The position numbers were made by a program, and so were the translations under genes. 44,774 nucleotides of DNA from Bacillus sp. FJAT-27245. Lineage in GTDB: Bacteria > Bacillota > Bacilli > Bacillales > Cytobacillaceae. Within the stretch, counting starts at the first letter, position 1. Each line of letters starts with the position of its first letter. The stretch covers positions 3,677,062 through 3,721,835 of the forward strand of contig NZ_LIGI01000001.1 of the NCBI RefSeq assembly GCF_001273955.1. Reading direction: 5' to 3'. The notes beneath the pieces are model-generated. The model was not told where the DNA came from. It was given only the letters and a program-made list of their open reading frames with translations, and searched no databases. Shown here piece after piece: positions 1-8,054 of the stretch.

Positions 1-77
1 ATGAATATTAGGCTCTTCCTTTAAAAGTGAAACAGAGGGTCGTACCATGAGGGTTCAAAAGAGAGGGGTGAAATGAA

Positions 78-497
78 TTGAGTAGTGCGGGGAAATTAAT
101 CTTATTATTGCTCCTGGTGTTGGCGGTAATTAATATTTTTGGATACTTTATAAGGAAATTATTAGGCGTGGAGAGAAGGCATTGGTTTTCCTATAATCAT
201 ATAAACAAGCAGCATAGAATCGCGGATTGGACAGTTCGTATTATGTTTGTGGTTCTTTACATCATTTTTGCGTTTTACACACTTAGCAATGACATCATGG
301 AAATTCCCTGGTATTTCGAGTCGTGGTTCATTATACTAAGTTTTATTTTCGTGTCCGAAACCGTTCGCACAGTTATGGAATGGAAGTATGATGAAAACAG
401 AAAAGCCTATGTTGCGACAATAATTGAAATGCTATTTATGGGTTTTCTAGTAGTCGGCATGATTGCCGGTGATATTTTCAGCATTCTTTCTATTTAA
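78..497 (+). CDS. DUF4181 family membrane protein
   Basis: Small integral membrane protein of 139 aa. The early segment with FIRKLLGVERR and FSYNHIN, followed by an aromatic-rich helix, resembles the DUF4181 family of Bacillaceae, whose function is unknown. About four hydrophobic helices are visible (near residues 7-25, 52-70, 80-97 and 117-137). The start is TTG at 78, because the ATG at 73 runs into a stop at once; a GAGAGGGG ribosome site lies just upstream. The gene is monocistronic: a rho-independent terminator follows and the next gene has its own ribosome site. The family call is from memory of the motif pattern, so moderately sure. Confidence 0.75.
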   Translation: MSSAGKLILLLLLVLAVINIFGYFIRKLLGVERRHWFSYNHINKQHRIADWTVRIMFVVLYIIFAFYTLSNDIMEIPWYFESWFIILSFIFVSETVRTVMEWKYDENRKAYVATIIEMLFMGFLVVGMIAGDIFSILSI

Positions 498-523
498 AAT
501 TTATTCCCCAATCGCAACTAAAA

Positions 524-557
524 GCGTATTCGGCCTAAAAACCGAATACGTTTTTTG
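524..557 (+). terminator. Rho-independent terminator after the DUF4181 gene
   Basis: A perfect 9-bp stem (CGTATTCGG with CCGAATACG) and a short A-rich loop are followed by six T residues. It lies 27 nt after the stop codon. Confidence 0.9.
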
Positions 558-661
558 TTGAAATCTTCCTCCTCACTCGCTCTTTCCATTATTTACTCAA
601 TGAAACTATTTGTAAAAATCCGTAATATAGGAATTAACTTCAAGAAATGGAAAGGTGAATA

Positions 662-2401
662 ATGAAAAAGTTATTTTTCTCTTTGTGTATGATGGTCCTT
701 TTCCTTAATTTGGTCCCCTTTCATACTGGAGCGGCGGTTGCCTTTACCTATTCGCAGGCAGTTCAATCTGTGCAACAGGCGGAAAAGGCTGCGGCCCTCC
801 TAAAGCAAGAAACATCCTATGATTACAGGGTAAAAGCATATCCATCTAATCCTGTCTCACTCCCCAAAATGGAGTATTACAACGATGCCCGTGCCAAACT
901 TCAGCTAGCTCGAGACCGTGTCAGAACGCTCCCTCCTCAGAAAAGAAATGAGCTGGAAGCCAGACTGAATTCAACTGTTTCCCTTCCAATAGCTAGGGCC
1001 CAGGCTTATATTGATGCCATTAACCAGGGAACAAAAACCTTGGCCCTTACTGAAGATTTTAATAAGAAATATCTTGCAGGCCCAACAGAAAAAAATACCG
1101 AAGCTGCCTTCCATTTGCTCTCAAAAGAAATCAATAAGCAGGCGATTCTCCTATACAGGGTCTATGGCAAAACAACTAGGGACGCAATCTTAGCAAAATA
1201 TAAAGCACCCGGTGAGAAACTCTTAAACGAAACCAGGCCCTTTATTTCGCTTAAAATGGAGGTAGATAGTTTCATTTCGATTTATTTCACTGCCGACGGT
1301 GAACTTGTAAAAACTCGCTTAGAATCGCTCGAGAGGAAAATCTGGGATTTTAAAGACCGGCCCTTCCGAGTGAAATTAGCCAGGTATTTGGACGATTCCT
1401 TCGTCTGGGTACCGGGAAATACAATCAAAAAGCCGATTGCTGACCCTAATAGGCCGTTTGTTTACGGTTTCGATAATCAAAAAAATGTCATTCGATACAA
1501 TTACAAAACAAAGGAAAAGAAAGTACTGAAGCTGGACCTTAAAACGGAAAAGATGATGGTATCCGGGGATGTCCTCTATGTATTATTGATGACAAGGGAA
1601 GAACATGATCCTTATTGGTCTCACAATCAAAGTGGAGCAGTTGCCGTAATTGATACAAAGACATTCACACTTATCAAAGAATTCCCCATCAATATTGACC
1701 CCTATGACATTGCGGTTGACGATTCGTATATCTATTTAACTCCCGGATCTGGACAATCAACTCATGTCTATCGGTATTCTAGAAAAACCTACGAGTTTTT
1801 GGGGTCAGAATATGTAGTTGATTTCACCGACCAAAGCACGATTAAATTTTCAGAAGCGCTGAATAAGTTTTATACAGTTAGGGCTAAAGGCTTGATAAAA
1901 AAGATGTCCGGCTTTCAATATACCGATAATTTTTCCCGTGTGAACCATTTCCGTTCTCCCTATCATGGGGATTATCCGTTGACGCCACTATTTTACTTGT
2001 CTCCAGACGGAAAATATTTGTTTAACGGCTCTGGAAATGTTTTTTTAACAACGAATGACAAGGCAACAGATATGACCTTTTTCAAAAGGATTACAGGGGG
2101 TTCTCCTAACGCTTTTTACAGCCTGGGGTTCAATCTTGAGGATGGAAAGTTTTATACCGGTGGAACGATTGTCAGTGTCTATGATTACAGGACGCTGGAA
2201 CTGAAGGAAATATATTCAACCAAGATGTGGCATCATTATGTTTTCTATCATAATCATTTGTTAACGACAATCGGTGAAAAATACATGGACGATGAGAATA
2301 AGGTTTTAAAAGCTTCAATTAGCCATTACAGAACCGATGATGAAGGAAGCCCGCTAATTCCATTGCTTCCGACGTCCAACTATTACGAATTTTTTCAGTG
2401 A
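662..2401 (+). CDS. Secreted protein: SbsC-like helical region plus beta-propeller-like C-terminal half
   Basis: Predicted exported protein of 579 aa. Residues 1 to about 27 form a Sec signal peptide (two Lys, hydrophobic core, Ala-rich exit around AAVA). Residues about 28-240 are charged and helical; the stretch with the AxxYIDAINQGTKTL and YGKTTRDAILAKY patterns resembles the C-terminal domain of the S-layer protein SbsC. From about residue 250 the sequence becomes beta-rich, with repeating strands such as GAVAVIDTKTFTLIKEFPI, typical of a WD40/YVTN-like propeller. No LPxTG or SLH anchor is seen. ATG start with an AAAGGTG ribosome site. A cell-envelope role is inferred; the ligand is unknown. 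Confidence 0.7.
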   Translation: MKKLFFSLCMMVLFLNLVPFHTGAAVAFTYSQAVQSVQQAEKAAALLKQETSYDYRVKAYPSNPVSLPKMEYYNDARAKLQLARDRVRTLPPQKRNELEARLNSTVSLPIARAQAYIDAINQGTKTLALTEDFNKKYLAGPTEKNTEAAFHLLSKEINKQAILLYRVYGKTTRDAILAKYKAPGEKLLNETRPFISLKMEVDSFISIYFTADGELVKTRLESLERKIWDFKDRPFRVKLARYLDDSFVWVPGNTIKKPIADPNRPFVYGFDNQKNVIRYNYKTKEKKVLKLDLKTEKMMVSGDVLYVLLMTREEHDPYWSHNQSGAVAVIDTKTFTLIKEFPINIDPYDIAVDDSYIYLTPGSGQSTHVYRYSRKTYEFLGSEYVVDFTDQSTIKFSEALNKFYTVRAKGLIKKMSGFQYTDNFSRVNHFRSPYHGDYPLTPLFYLSPDGKYLFNGSGNVFLTTNDKATDMTFFKRITGGSPNAFYSLGFNLEDGKFYTGGTIVSVYDYRTLELKEIYSTKMWHHYVFYHNHLLTTIGEKYMDDENKVLKASISHYRTDDEGSPLIPLLPTSNYYEFFQ

Positions 2402-2415
2402 TAATAGATTTATTG

Positions 2416-2448
2416 GCTGTGCCTCCATTGGCTGGAGGCGCAGTTTTT
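2416..2448 (+). terminator. Rho-independent terminator after the secreted protein
   Basis: A 10-bp stem, CTGTGCCTCC with GGAGGCGCAG (one G-T pair), is followed by five T residues, 15 nt past the stop codon. Confidence 0.85.
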
Positions 2449-2541
2449 AATTATTGTGTCTGAAGTTTTCGCAGCAAAAAAGTTTTAGGCAGGGATGTTA
2501 GGGATTCCCTCGAATACTACTCTTTTGAGGGGAGGTTTTTT

Positions 2542-3081
2542 ATGAAAAAAACAGCGGTTGTGCTGTATCCTCAATTCAGTGAATACGAGTTGAGTGTGGC
2601 TTTATCAATTTTAATGCAAGGGGGCAAACCGATCGTCACGGTCGGGCTGAAACAGACGCCTATTATGGGAGAGTCCGGACTTACTTGTGTGGCGGATACG
2701 ACGGTTAATGAAGTGAATATGGGTGAAATCGACAGCCTCTTATTGCCGGGATGCATGGATATCGGGACGCTCCTGCATGAACAGGAACTTTTTGATTTCG
2801 TCGGGAAGATTGGTGCAGCCGGTCACATTATCGCAAGCATTTCAAGTTCACCCTTCCTTTTGGCAAAAGCAGGGGTTTTGAAAGGAAAGAAATATACCGT
2901 CGGACTGCCGATGGAAGGGATAATAAAGTCAGGGGTCTTTGAAATGGACAACTACTCCCCGGATATGGTCGTCCAGGACGGGAATATCATAACCGCCAGG
3001 GGCAGTGCCTTCGTACGGTTCGGAGTAACATTTGGAAAAGCGTTGAGTCTTGATTTTGATGGGCGCTGGTATCGGGAGTGA
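2542..3081 (+). CDS. DJ-1/PfpI superfamily protein without the nucleophilic cysteine
   Basis: A 179-aa protein with the flavodoxin-like DJ-1/PfpI fold: strand AVVLYPQFSEYE near residues 5-16 with the conserved acidic residue, DSLLLPGC near 64-71, and the nucleophile-elbow region near 97-105. In typical DJ-1/PfpI proteins the elbow carries a Cys; here the stretch reads IASISSSPF, with serines at 101-103, so classical Cys chemistry (chaperone/deglycase or protease-like) is not expected. The gene has a strong GGGGAGG site before ATG and its own terminator. It may be a ligand-binding or regulatory member; the substrate is unknown. Confidence 0.8.
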   Translation: MKKTAVVLYPQFSEYELSVALSILMQGGKPIVTVGLKQTPIMGESGLTCVADTTVNEVNMGEIDSLLLPGCMDIGTLLHEQELFDFVGKIGAAGHIIASISSSPFLLAKAGVLKGKKYTVGLPMEGIIKSGVFEMDNYSPDMVVQDGNIITARGSAFVRFGVTFGKALSLDFDGRWYRE

Positions 3082-3130
3082 TTTTTGAAAAATATAAAGC
3101 TGCCCTCATATTCGTTTCAGGCTGCAACAA

Positions 3131-3169
3131 AAAGCTGTCCGATGCTGGATACATCGGACAGCTTTTTTG
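3131..3169 (+). terminator. Strong rho-independent terminator after the DJ-1-like gene
   Basis: A perfect 13-bp stem (AAGCTGTCCGATG with CATCGGACAGCTT) and 7-nt loop run into a T tract. Confidence 0.92.
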
Positions 3170-3244
3170 TGCTTTAAGCGAGAAGTTGACAATAATAACG
3201 AACTGGTTTTCAAGAGTTATTTTTAACTTGTTTTCCCAAAAGGA

Positions 3245-3451
3245 TTACGCCGTTTCAGACGAAGATAAAATCATATAATTGGAATGCTTTACAACAGTTT
3301 TGGTTGTATCATAACCCAGACTATCCGCGGTTTCTTTTGAGACATCCACTATTACGCTGTTGTCTCTTACAATTTCAACAGTTCCTTCTAAAGAGTGATC
3401 CTTACGGGTAAATGATATTTGGTCACCAATTTTAGCTCTTTTTTTCGCCAT
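3245..3451 (-). CDS. DUF2187 family protein (YkvS-like)
   Basis: Small soluble protein of 68 aa. It opens with an AKIGDQISFTRKDHSLEGTV pattern and ends with a TVVKHSNYMIL strand, the layout of the DUF2187/YkvS family: a compact beta-barrel of the kind seen in KOW/SH3-like folds. ATG start with a GGGGGCATT ribosome site. It is a single gene on the minus strand; the preceding plus-strand gene has its own terminator. Function unknown. The family call rests on the G-D-x-I-x-F...G-T-V...NSVIVD spacing. Confidence 0.8.
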   Translation of the reverse strand: MAKKRAKIGDQISFTRKDHSLEGTVEIVRDNSVIVDVSKETADSLGYDTTKTVVKHSNYMILSSSETA

Positions 3452-3661
3452 ACCAATGCCCCCTAATCTTACTTACTAATTATGGGTCATGTCCCCATTT
3501 TTCTTGCATCCTAATTGTTATTCCCTATGGAAACCGGAAATAAACGCCTAAACTGTTGGTAGTTTATTGCTATTTTTCTCATTAAATGGACTGTTTCAAA
3601 AATGCGTTCATCCGGATTTGATTAACATTCCCCTACGACCAATGCGGCATGTGCAACTACC

Positions 3662-4090
3662 TTATTCCACAGTTGCCTTGATCCATTCCCCAATTACGGC
3701 TTTGAGCCTATCTTCCTTTTCTTTCACATCATCTTTATTAAAAAATTTCATCAAAGCCCTGTCATTCGTCTGCCATTCCAATAGTCCCGTGTAGTCAATA
3801 AACAAAGGTTCCTTTTGGGATTCCTGACTTTTCTTTGCCCCGCAATGAAAAACAAGGCGAAAAAAACCTTTTCCTTTCAGGTTGAACGTAATCCGATCGT
3901 CATTTTCGATGAGAAAACTCGGTGCATTCCATTTAATATGTTCTGTGATTCGGCCATCGCAGCTCAAGACTATTTTCCGGACCTCCTCTATCTCCTCTTT
4001 GAGCGGATGGTCAAGTTTATCCATGAATTCCGCAACCTGCTCGGGCCCAGTCAATTTCTTTTTCGCCAGTTTGTCCGATTCGTTTTTCAT
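3662..4090 (-). CDS. DUF1801 domain protein (YdhG-like)
   Basis: A 142-aa cytoplasmic protein. After a charged leader (residues 1-15) comes the DUF1801 core: VAEFMDKLDHPLKEEIEEVRKIV, then ITEHIKWNAPSFL, then DRITFNLKGKGFFRLVFHCG and a final DRLKAVIGEWIKATVE helix. The I-K-W-xx-P-S-F motif is the family hallmark. Structures of relatives show an alpha/beta fold, but no biochemical role is firmly established. AAAGGATG ribosome site before ATG; a monocistronic unit. Confidence 0.82.
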   Translation of the reverse strand: MKNESDKLAKKKLTGPEQVAEFMDKLDHPLKEEIEEVRKIVLSCDGRITEHIKWNAPSFLIENDDRITFNLKGKGFFRLVFHCGAKKSQESQKEPLFIDYTGLLEWQTNDRALMKFFNKDDVKEKEDRLKAVIGEWIKATVE

Positions 4091-4248
4091 TTAACCACAT
4101 CCTTTTTTATTAAAATCATAGCCGCTCGCCCAATTTTGTTTTGCCCGAGTTCCTACCATGTACTAAGCTTGGACTCTATCCTCATAGGGAATCAAAAATG
4201 GAGTTCTCTGCCCTTTTTTAATTTTGCTCCCTGCACTTCAAACCTTTT

Positions 4249-4698
4249 TTAATAACATGCCCACACTTTTCTAAACTCACACGAAAGTATCTCTTCAAGT
4301 TTCTCGGATATGACTTCAAAGTTATCAACAATGGGATTATAAAATTCTATTGAAAACCGGGCGAATCCTGCATTCCACTTATAGTTTAAATCATTTAATG
4401 AAGATTCCATATGGCAACAAGGAACAATTACTTGCAGATTAGTGAATTGAGATGTATCTGCTTCTGACATCGCTTCAACCCACCAATCAATACTTAAGTC
4501 ACTATGGCAAAATTGACAGCTGACAGTTTCAAAATTTTCGCCCAGGTCTATGAATCGGACCTCATCTGTTAGTAGTAATTGAATATCACTGAAGTAATTC
4601 GAAACTGATTTAACGAATAACTCGGCTTCTTTAATCGCGTCAAAACTCGGAATAAATTCAGGATGCCAAGGAAGTAATTTTATTACATAATCCGACAT
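4249..4698 (-). CDS. Hypothetical protein with CxxC and CC pairs
   Basis: A 149-aa protein that I do not recognise. It is acidic and aromatic-rich with no signal peptide. Notable are C-x2-C (CQFCHSD, near residues 61-64) and CC followed by His (PCCHME, near 93-96), which together could bind a zinc ion, and a W-rich stretch DWWVEAM between them. The start is supported by a TAGGAGGAAT ribosome site 6-8 nt upstream of ATG. Similar small proteins are scattered through Bacillaceae accessory regions, but I cannot assign a function. Confidence 0.6.
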   Translation of the reverse strand: MSDYVIKLLPWHPEFIPSFDAIKEAELFVKSVSNYFSDIQLLLTDEVRFIDLGENFETVSCQFCHSDLSIDWWVEAMSEADTSQFTNLQVIVPCCHMESSLNDLNYKWNAGFARFSIEFYNPIVDNFEVISEKLEEILSCEFRKVWACY

Positions 4699-4804
4699 GC
4701 ACCATTCCTCCTAAACTCCCCAGTTTGAACAATAACTGTTTTTCCACGACGTACATGTAAACAAATTCTGCTTCATCTAGCCTCCGCTCAATAAATAATT
4801 CCAT

Positions 4805-4836
4805 AAAAAAAGCGTTAATCCTCTTTGGACCAACGC
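4805..4836 (-). terminator. Minus-strand terminator of the DUF2975-Xre operon
   Basis: Read on the minus strand: GCGTTGGTCC, a 5-nt loop, then GGATTAACGC (10 bp with two G-T pairs) and seven T residues. It lies 55 nt after the Xre gene. Confidence 0.88.
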
Positions 4837-4891
4837 AATGGTAATTGAATATATTCATTTTCAACCTTCATGTTAAGGTAATTATCTTTCT

Positions 4892-5113
4892 TTATCCTTG
4901 AATTTCTCCGTCATGTTTGTATTCTAAAATATCCCCTGGCTGGCAGTCCAAAGCTTTGCAAATCGCGTCCAACGTTGAAAGTCGAATCGCTTTTGCCTTG
5001 CCATTTTTTAAAATGGAGAGGTTCGCCATTGTAATTCCCACTTTCTCCGATAACTCCGTTACGCTCATTTTCCTTTTTGCCAGCATCACATCAATATTGA
5101 TTATAATCGCCAT
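4892..5113 (-). CDS. Xre/Cro-type HTH regulator (YozG-like)
   Basis: Small DNA-binding regulator of about 73 aa. The helix-turn-helix occupies most of the protein: MLAKRKMSVTELSEKVGITM, then the recognition helix ANLSILKNGKAKAIRLSTL, then DAICKALDCQPGDILEY, the usual C-terminal signature of this short Xre class. I prefer the ATG at 5113 over the GTG at 5122, because GAGGTG lies six bases before that ATG and would serve as its ribosome site. It follows the DUF2975 gene by about 10 nt; such pairs are common in Firmicutes and are usually co-transcribed. A 25-bp palindrome upstream of the operon may be its operator (inference). Confidence 0.88.
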   Translation of the reverse strand: MAIIINIDVMLAKRKMSVTELSEKVGITMANLSILKNGKAKAIRLSTLDAICKALDCQPGDILEYKHDGEIQG

Positions 5114-5123
5114 TGTTTTCACC

Positions 5124-5600
5124 TCAGACCGTTAAATCATTTTCTGATTTTATATTAATCGCTTCTTGTAAAAGTCGTTGGAGAACAGCAGCAAAGACTG
5201 CGATTACCAGTGAAGCAAAGATTGGGACCATTCCAATTATGATGAGGCCCGGGGCATCGTCCAGCTCTGCTACGACATAAACAAATGGCAAAATCGCCAC
5301 ATACAAGCCACTGATTGTCATTGCGCACAATTTGATATTCTTCAGAGCTTTAACAGACAATTGTGAGAAAGCCTCGTTCCTGTCAATATAGCTTAGCAGT
5401 TTAAATGCTTGCACCAATGCAACGAAAAACGGAATCACCGACACATACATGCCGATTACAATAGGATACAGGATGTGGGCATAATCCGGATTTGGAGGAT
5501 TTCTCAATAACCAATACAACCCGAATATGCCTATCGCAAGAACGGGAATTCCCATAATCATAACAGCGATTTTTAAAAAAAGTGTTGAACCGCGTTTCAT
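5124..5600 (-). CDS. DUF2975 membrane protein
   Basis: Integral membrane protein of about 158 aa with four hydrophobic helices (near residues 7-26, 42-63, 92-110 and 121-143) and the R-N-E-A-F-S motif after the second helix, which marks the DUF2975 family. In Bacillus this family is paired with a short Xre regulator, as here. ATG at 5600 is chosen because GAGGTG lies just upstream; the extension to 5609 would use the GTG inside that site. The partnership suggests a membrane component acting with, or regulated by, the HTH protein, but no molecular function is proven. Confidence 0.85.
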   Translation of the reverse strand: MKRGSTLFLKIAVMIMGIPVLAIGIFGLYWLLRNPPNPDYAHILYPIVIGMYVSVIPFFVALVQAFKLLSYIDRNEAFSQLSVKALKNIKLCAMTISGLYVAILPFVYVVAELDDAPGLIIIGMVPIFASLVIAVFAAVLQRLLQEAINIKSENDLTV

Positions 5601-5656
5601 AAAAAGCACCTCACCTAATTGTTTTCAATTTATCTTACCAGGATATTTATCGATTT

Positions 5657-5681
5657 ACAATAAATAATTATCATTTATTGT
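5657..5681. promoter_or_regulatory. 25-bp palindrome upstream of the DUF2975-Xre operon
   Basis: Perfect 9-bp arms (ACAATAAAT and ATTTATTGT) flank a 7-bp centre. It lies 57-81 nt before the DUF2975 start codon, in an AT-rich stretch where a promoter would be expected. It is a candidate operator for the Xre protein; Fur-like AT hexamers are also present, so a metalloregulator is an alternative. Confidence 0.5.
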
Positions 5682-5718
5682 TATGTTATTATCGAAAAAC
5701 AAATTTTATGCACAAAAA

Positions 5719-5752
5719 TAAAAACATTCTTCGTTGCAGAGGAATGTTTTTT
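5719..5752 (-). terminator. Terminator after the 5801-6417 gene pair
   Basis: AAACATTC pairs with GAATGTTT around an 11-12-nt loop; on the minus strand the arm is followed by TTTTTATTTTTG. A T run is present on both sides, so it may work in both directions. Confidence 0.65.
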
Positions 5753-5800
5753 ATCTTTAAGCTATGAAATTGAAAAATTTGTTCAATGGCACTTAACTAA

Positions 5801-6220
5801 TTAAGTCATTTCTTTTTTATAGCAGCTTTCACATTCAAACTCCGTCCAAGAATTCAGCAATTTCCGCCCACAAACTTCACAGTCCCTGTCCCCTGCATAC
5901 CAATATCCTGTCTCGTGAAACAAATCAATACTTTCCTGCCATCGAATAAATTCTTCGTGTTCTGGAGGGTATACATCGCCATCTTCATCAACAGGAGGTG
6001 AAGGTTCGTTTCCGGATAAATATCCCTTTATCCAATACTTTGTTTCTTGGGGCATATTCACTATTTCCCCAAACGAAACATTAAAAAGCACATCCTTTTG
6101 AAGACAATAAGCAGATATTCTTCCGTTAAAAGTATGAGGATTGCCAATAATATAGTGCCTGCCTTCACAATGTCCTTTTAATTCAAACCAGAGTTCTTTT
6201 TCAAACTCAATATTTCTCAA
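5801..6220 (-). CDS. Hypothetical protein with C-terminal zinc-ribbon-like cysteines
   Basis: A 139-aa unrecognised protein. The body is aromatic-rich and contains an acidic insert near residues 74-90. The C-terminal part has CEVCGRK and, 12 residues later, CESC, a four-cysteine arrangement typical of a zinc knuckle. It starts at TTG (6220) behind a GGGGGG ribosome site, and its start overlaps the stop of the upstream small gene (TTGA), so the two are translationally coupled. No family assigned. Confidence 0.6.
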   Translation of the reverse strand: MRNIEFEKELWFELKGHCEGRHYIIGNPHTFNGRISAYCLQKDVLFNVSFGEIVNMPQETKYWIKGYLSGNEPSPPVDEDGDVYPPEHEEFIRWQESIDLFHETGYWYAGDRDCEVCGRKLLNSWTEFECESCYKKEMT

Positions 6221-6417
6221 GCAAATCCCCCCTTTTGATATTTTATGAAAACAAAATTCTTATTGAGTTCACTTTCATTGACCGATATCCTGCCCGACAG
6301 GTCAGTCGTTCTCAACACGAACTCCTTAACCCCGATGAATTCCGACTCCGCAATCAGGTAGAACTTTGTTCCTTTTTTATATCCATTAAACTCTGTCTTT
6401 AGTGTATATAACCTCAT
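6217..6417 (-). CDS. Hypothetical small protein, coupled to the downstream gene
   Basis: A 66-aa soluble protein, beta-rich by appearance (MRLYTLKTEFNGYKKGTKFY, then EFVLRTTDLSGRISVNESEL). It overlaps the downstream zinc-ribbon gene by 4 nt, which supports both as real genes in one operon. The ribosome site before ATG is weak (AGGCAGG). Function unknown. Confidence 0.55.
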   Translation of the reverse strand: MRLYTLKTEFNGYKKGTKFYLIAESEFIGVKEFVLRTTDLSGRISVNESELNKNFVFIKYQKGGFA

Positions 6418-6661
6418 TTAATAACCTGCCTAATCGCTTTAAGCTTTAAAGGGAAATTATATCATTATGCCGCACTGCAATTCGATTTATCTGTCATGAA
6501 AAAAGGACTGCCCCTTTTAAAAATGGATATTCCTAGTCAAAATCATATTTTGGGAATGACTGTAGCGGGTCTTTCAATTAACCATATGCAAAAAAATAAC
6601 TACAGAATAAAACTAATTTTAATTTTGGACAGACCTATGTTCTATTTTTATTTAATAGGAA

Positions 6662-7171
6662 TTACCAATAAGAAGTTTGGTATTGAACCAGACGGCTCTC
6701 TGCACCCATGTATTCCTCGTGGCCAATCCTGCTAATTTCTTTAAAGCCAATCTTTTCAAGCATTTTTTTGGAGCGAACATTTTCCTCATGTGTTTCAGCG
6801 GTAAAATTCGTGATGTCCAATTTTTTAAAACCGTACTCCATCATGCATTGGGCTGCCTTAACCCCAAGGCCTTTACCCCAATATGCAGTATCACCAATTG
6901 CAACGCCTAGTTCGGCGGAATGGCCATGAATACCGGCTAAATCCGCATACCCGATTAATTTTCCATCGAATTCAATTCCCATGCGAACAAAATCGTTGGT
7001 TTCATTTTTTACGCAGCGAAGCCACCACCGATATAGTTCGTCCTCGTTCCTGTTCGTCTCCCACCCATTTGCAAGGCAAAATTCTTCGTCACTGCTCCAG
7101 TTCAATACAAATTTAAAGTCATCAATGCGTATTGGCCTAATATTTACCGATTGGACATTGTTCACTTCCAT
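6662..7171 (-). CDS. GNAT family N-acetyltransferase (RimJ/RimL-like)
   Basis: A 169-aa acetyl-CoA-dependent acyltransferase. The order fits the GNAT fold: N-terminal strand NIRPIRIDDFKFVL, then IEFDGKLIGYADLAGI (beta 2-3), ELGVAIGDTAYWGKGLGVKAA (motif A with the acetyl-CoA pyrophosphate loop around residues 91-105) and NVRSKKMLEKIGFKE (motif B). The W-G-K-G-L-G pattern is characteristic of the ribosomal-protein/aminoglycoside acetyltransferase branch. ATG with a GGGGGATGAGGG site. The substrate cannot be read from sequence. Monocistronic by spacing. Confidence 0.88.
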   Translation of the reverse strand: MEVNNVQSVNIRPIRIDDFKFVLNWSSDEEFCLANGWETNRNEDELYRWWLRCVKNETNDFVRMGIEFDGKLIGYADLAGIHGHSAELGVAIGDTAYWGKGLGVKAAQCMMEYGFKKLDITNFTAETHEENVRSKKMLEKIGFKEISRIGHEEYMGAESRLVQYQTSYW

Positions 7172-7254
7172 CCCTCATCCCCCTAATAAATTTGTTGTAT
7201 TTTTATGCTATCACAAAAAATGGAAGGATTTTGTCGAATAATAATCCTACAGTT

Positions 7255-7743
7255 TTAGCAGTCTTCTATGCTGAGCCAGCTTTTTTGAAGCTTACGGATA
7301 TAGATAATCTGGCCGATGTGATATGCGTTGTGGGTTGTTAGATTCGCAATGATTCCCCACCACTTCGCATTTACAGAGAAGCCCACTACATCGCTTTCCA
7401 CTTTTTCCACTGTTAAAAGATCCTGCCATTGTAGCAACACCCCTACTAACCGGTTCTTTAAATCTATAAACGTTTTATTTTCTGGAATTATAAAGCTTTC
7501 TTCATTGCTTGAAAGTGCCGGCACAGCGTTTACATTACCGCTTTGATACCGGGTTTGCCACGATTGGTTCCAGTAAAGTAGATGCTGCACGATTTCAGCA
7601 ATACTGAAGCTTCCTTCATCCGGTTTCCAAAAGGCTTGTTCTTCAGTCAAATTTTCCACCGATTGTAAAAAAGGAATATACCAGCTCGGGTCATTCGCAT
7701 TTGCCAGGAGCTGATCGGCTAAAACATCTTTTGCATGAATCAC
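7255..7743 (-). CDS. DinB-family protein
   Basis: A 162-aa four-helix-bundle protein of the DinB/YfiT superfamily. The metal-binding histidines sit in the expected places: IVQHLLYWNQSW in the second helix and THNAYHIGQIIYIRK in the last long helix. Members bind a divalent metal; many act as thiol-dependent S-transferases, but this one cannot be placed more precisely. It starts at GTG (7743) with a GGATGGTGG site. It ends 84 nt from the GNAT gene without an obvious terminator between them, so co-transcription is possible. Confidence 0.87.
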   Translation of the reverse strand: MIHAKDVLADQLLANANDPSWYIPFLQSVENLTEEQAFWKPDEGSFSIAEIVQHLLYWNQSWQTRYQSGNVNAVPALSSNEESFIIPENKTFIDLKNRLVGVLLQWQDLLTVEKVESDVVGFSVNAKWWGIIANLTTHNAYHIGQIIYIRKLQKSWLSIEDC

Positions 7744-7964
7744 GGTTCCACCATCCTTCTAATGCTTTTCCTAATGGTTATCTATTCGAGATGAAAGGCA
7801 AATTCACCTTCCCTCTTCCCCAAAGTAAAAATACCGCACTGTAGCGGCCTCTAATTGTCCCACTTTTACAGAAAAGCCGTCAGAAGTCAGGGGCTCTTCT
7901 GACTCACAAGCCGGGAAACCACGGGCGCTGTCTGAATAGCCTCCAATAAACTTTTTCATTTTTA
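7744..7964. other. Non-coding gap with two small hairpins
   Basis: No gene is visible here. There is a short hairpin CCGC/GCGG at about 7833-7846 and a stronger one at about 7877-7901 (GTCAGAAG with CTTCTGAC, 9-nt loop). The surrounding bases are more GC-rich than the neighbouring intergenic DNA. It may be the remains of a structured repeat; nothing more can be supported. Confidence 0.35.
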
Positions 7965-8005
7965 AAATAAAAATGCGTCCCCACTTAATAAGTGGAAACG
8001 CATTT
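7965..8005 (-). terminator. Terminator of the MarR-FMN reductase operon
   Basis: AAATGCGT-CC-CCACTT pairs with AAGTGG-AA-ACGCATTT; on the minus strand a T-rich tail follows. It lies about 50 nt after the reductase stop codon. Confidence 0.85.
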
Positions 8006-8054
8006 CAACGGATAGACTATGTTTTTTCAAAAAGATCCTGTCTGAATTACTGGG

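Noticed and set aside
4658-4864. 68-codon minus-strand ORF
   Set aside because: It runs through the terminator at 4805-4836 and overlaps the 4698 gene; no ribosome site.
6496-6735. 79-codon plus-strand ORF
   Set aside because: No ribosome site; its C-terminal part is antisense to the GNAT gene, and the composition is unlike a protein.
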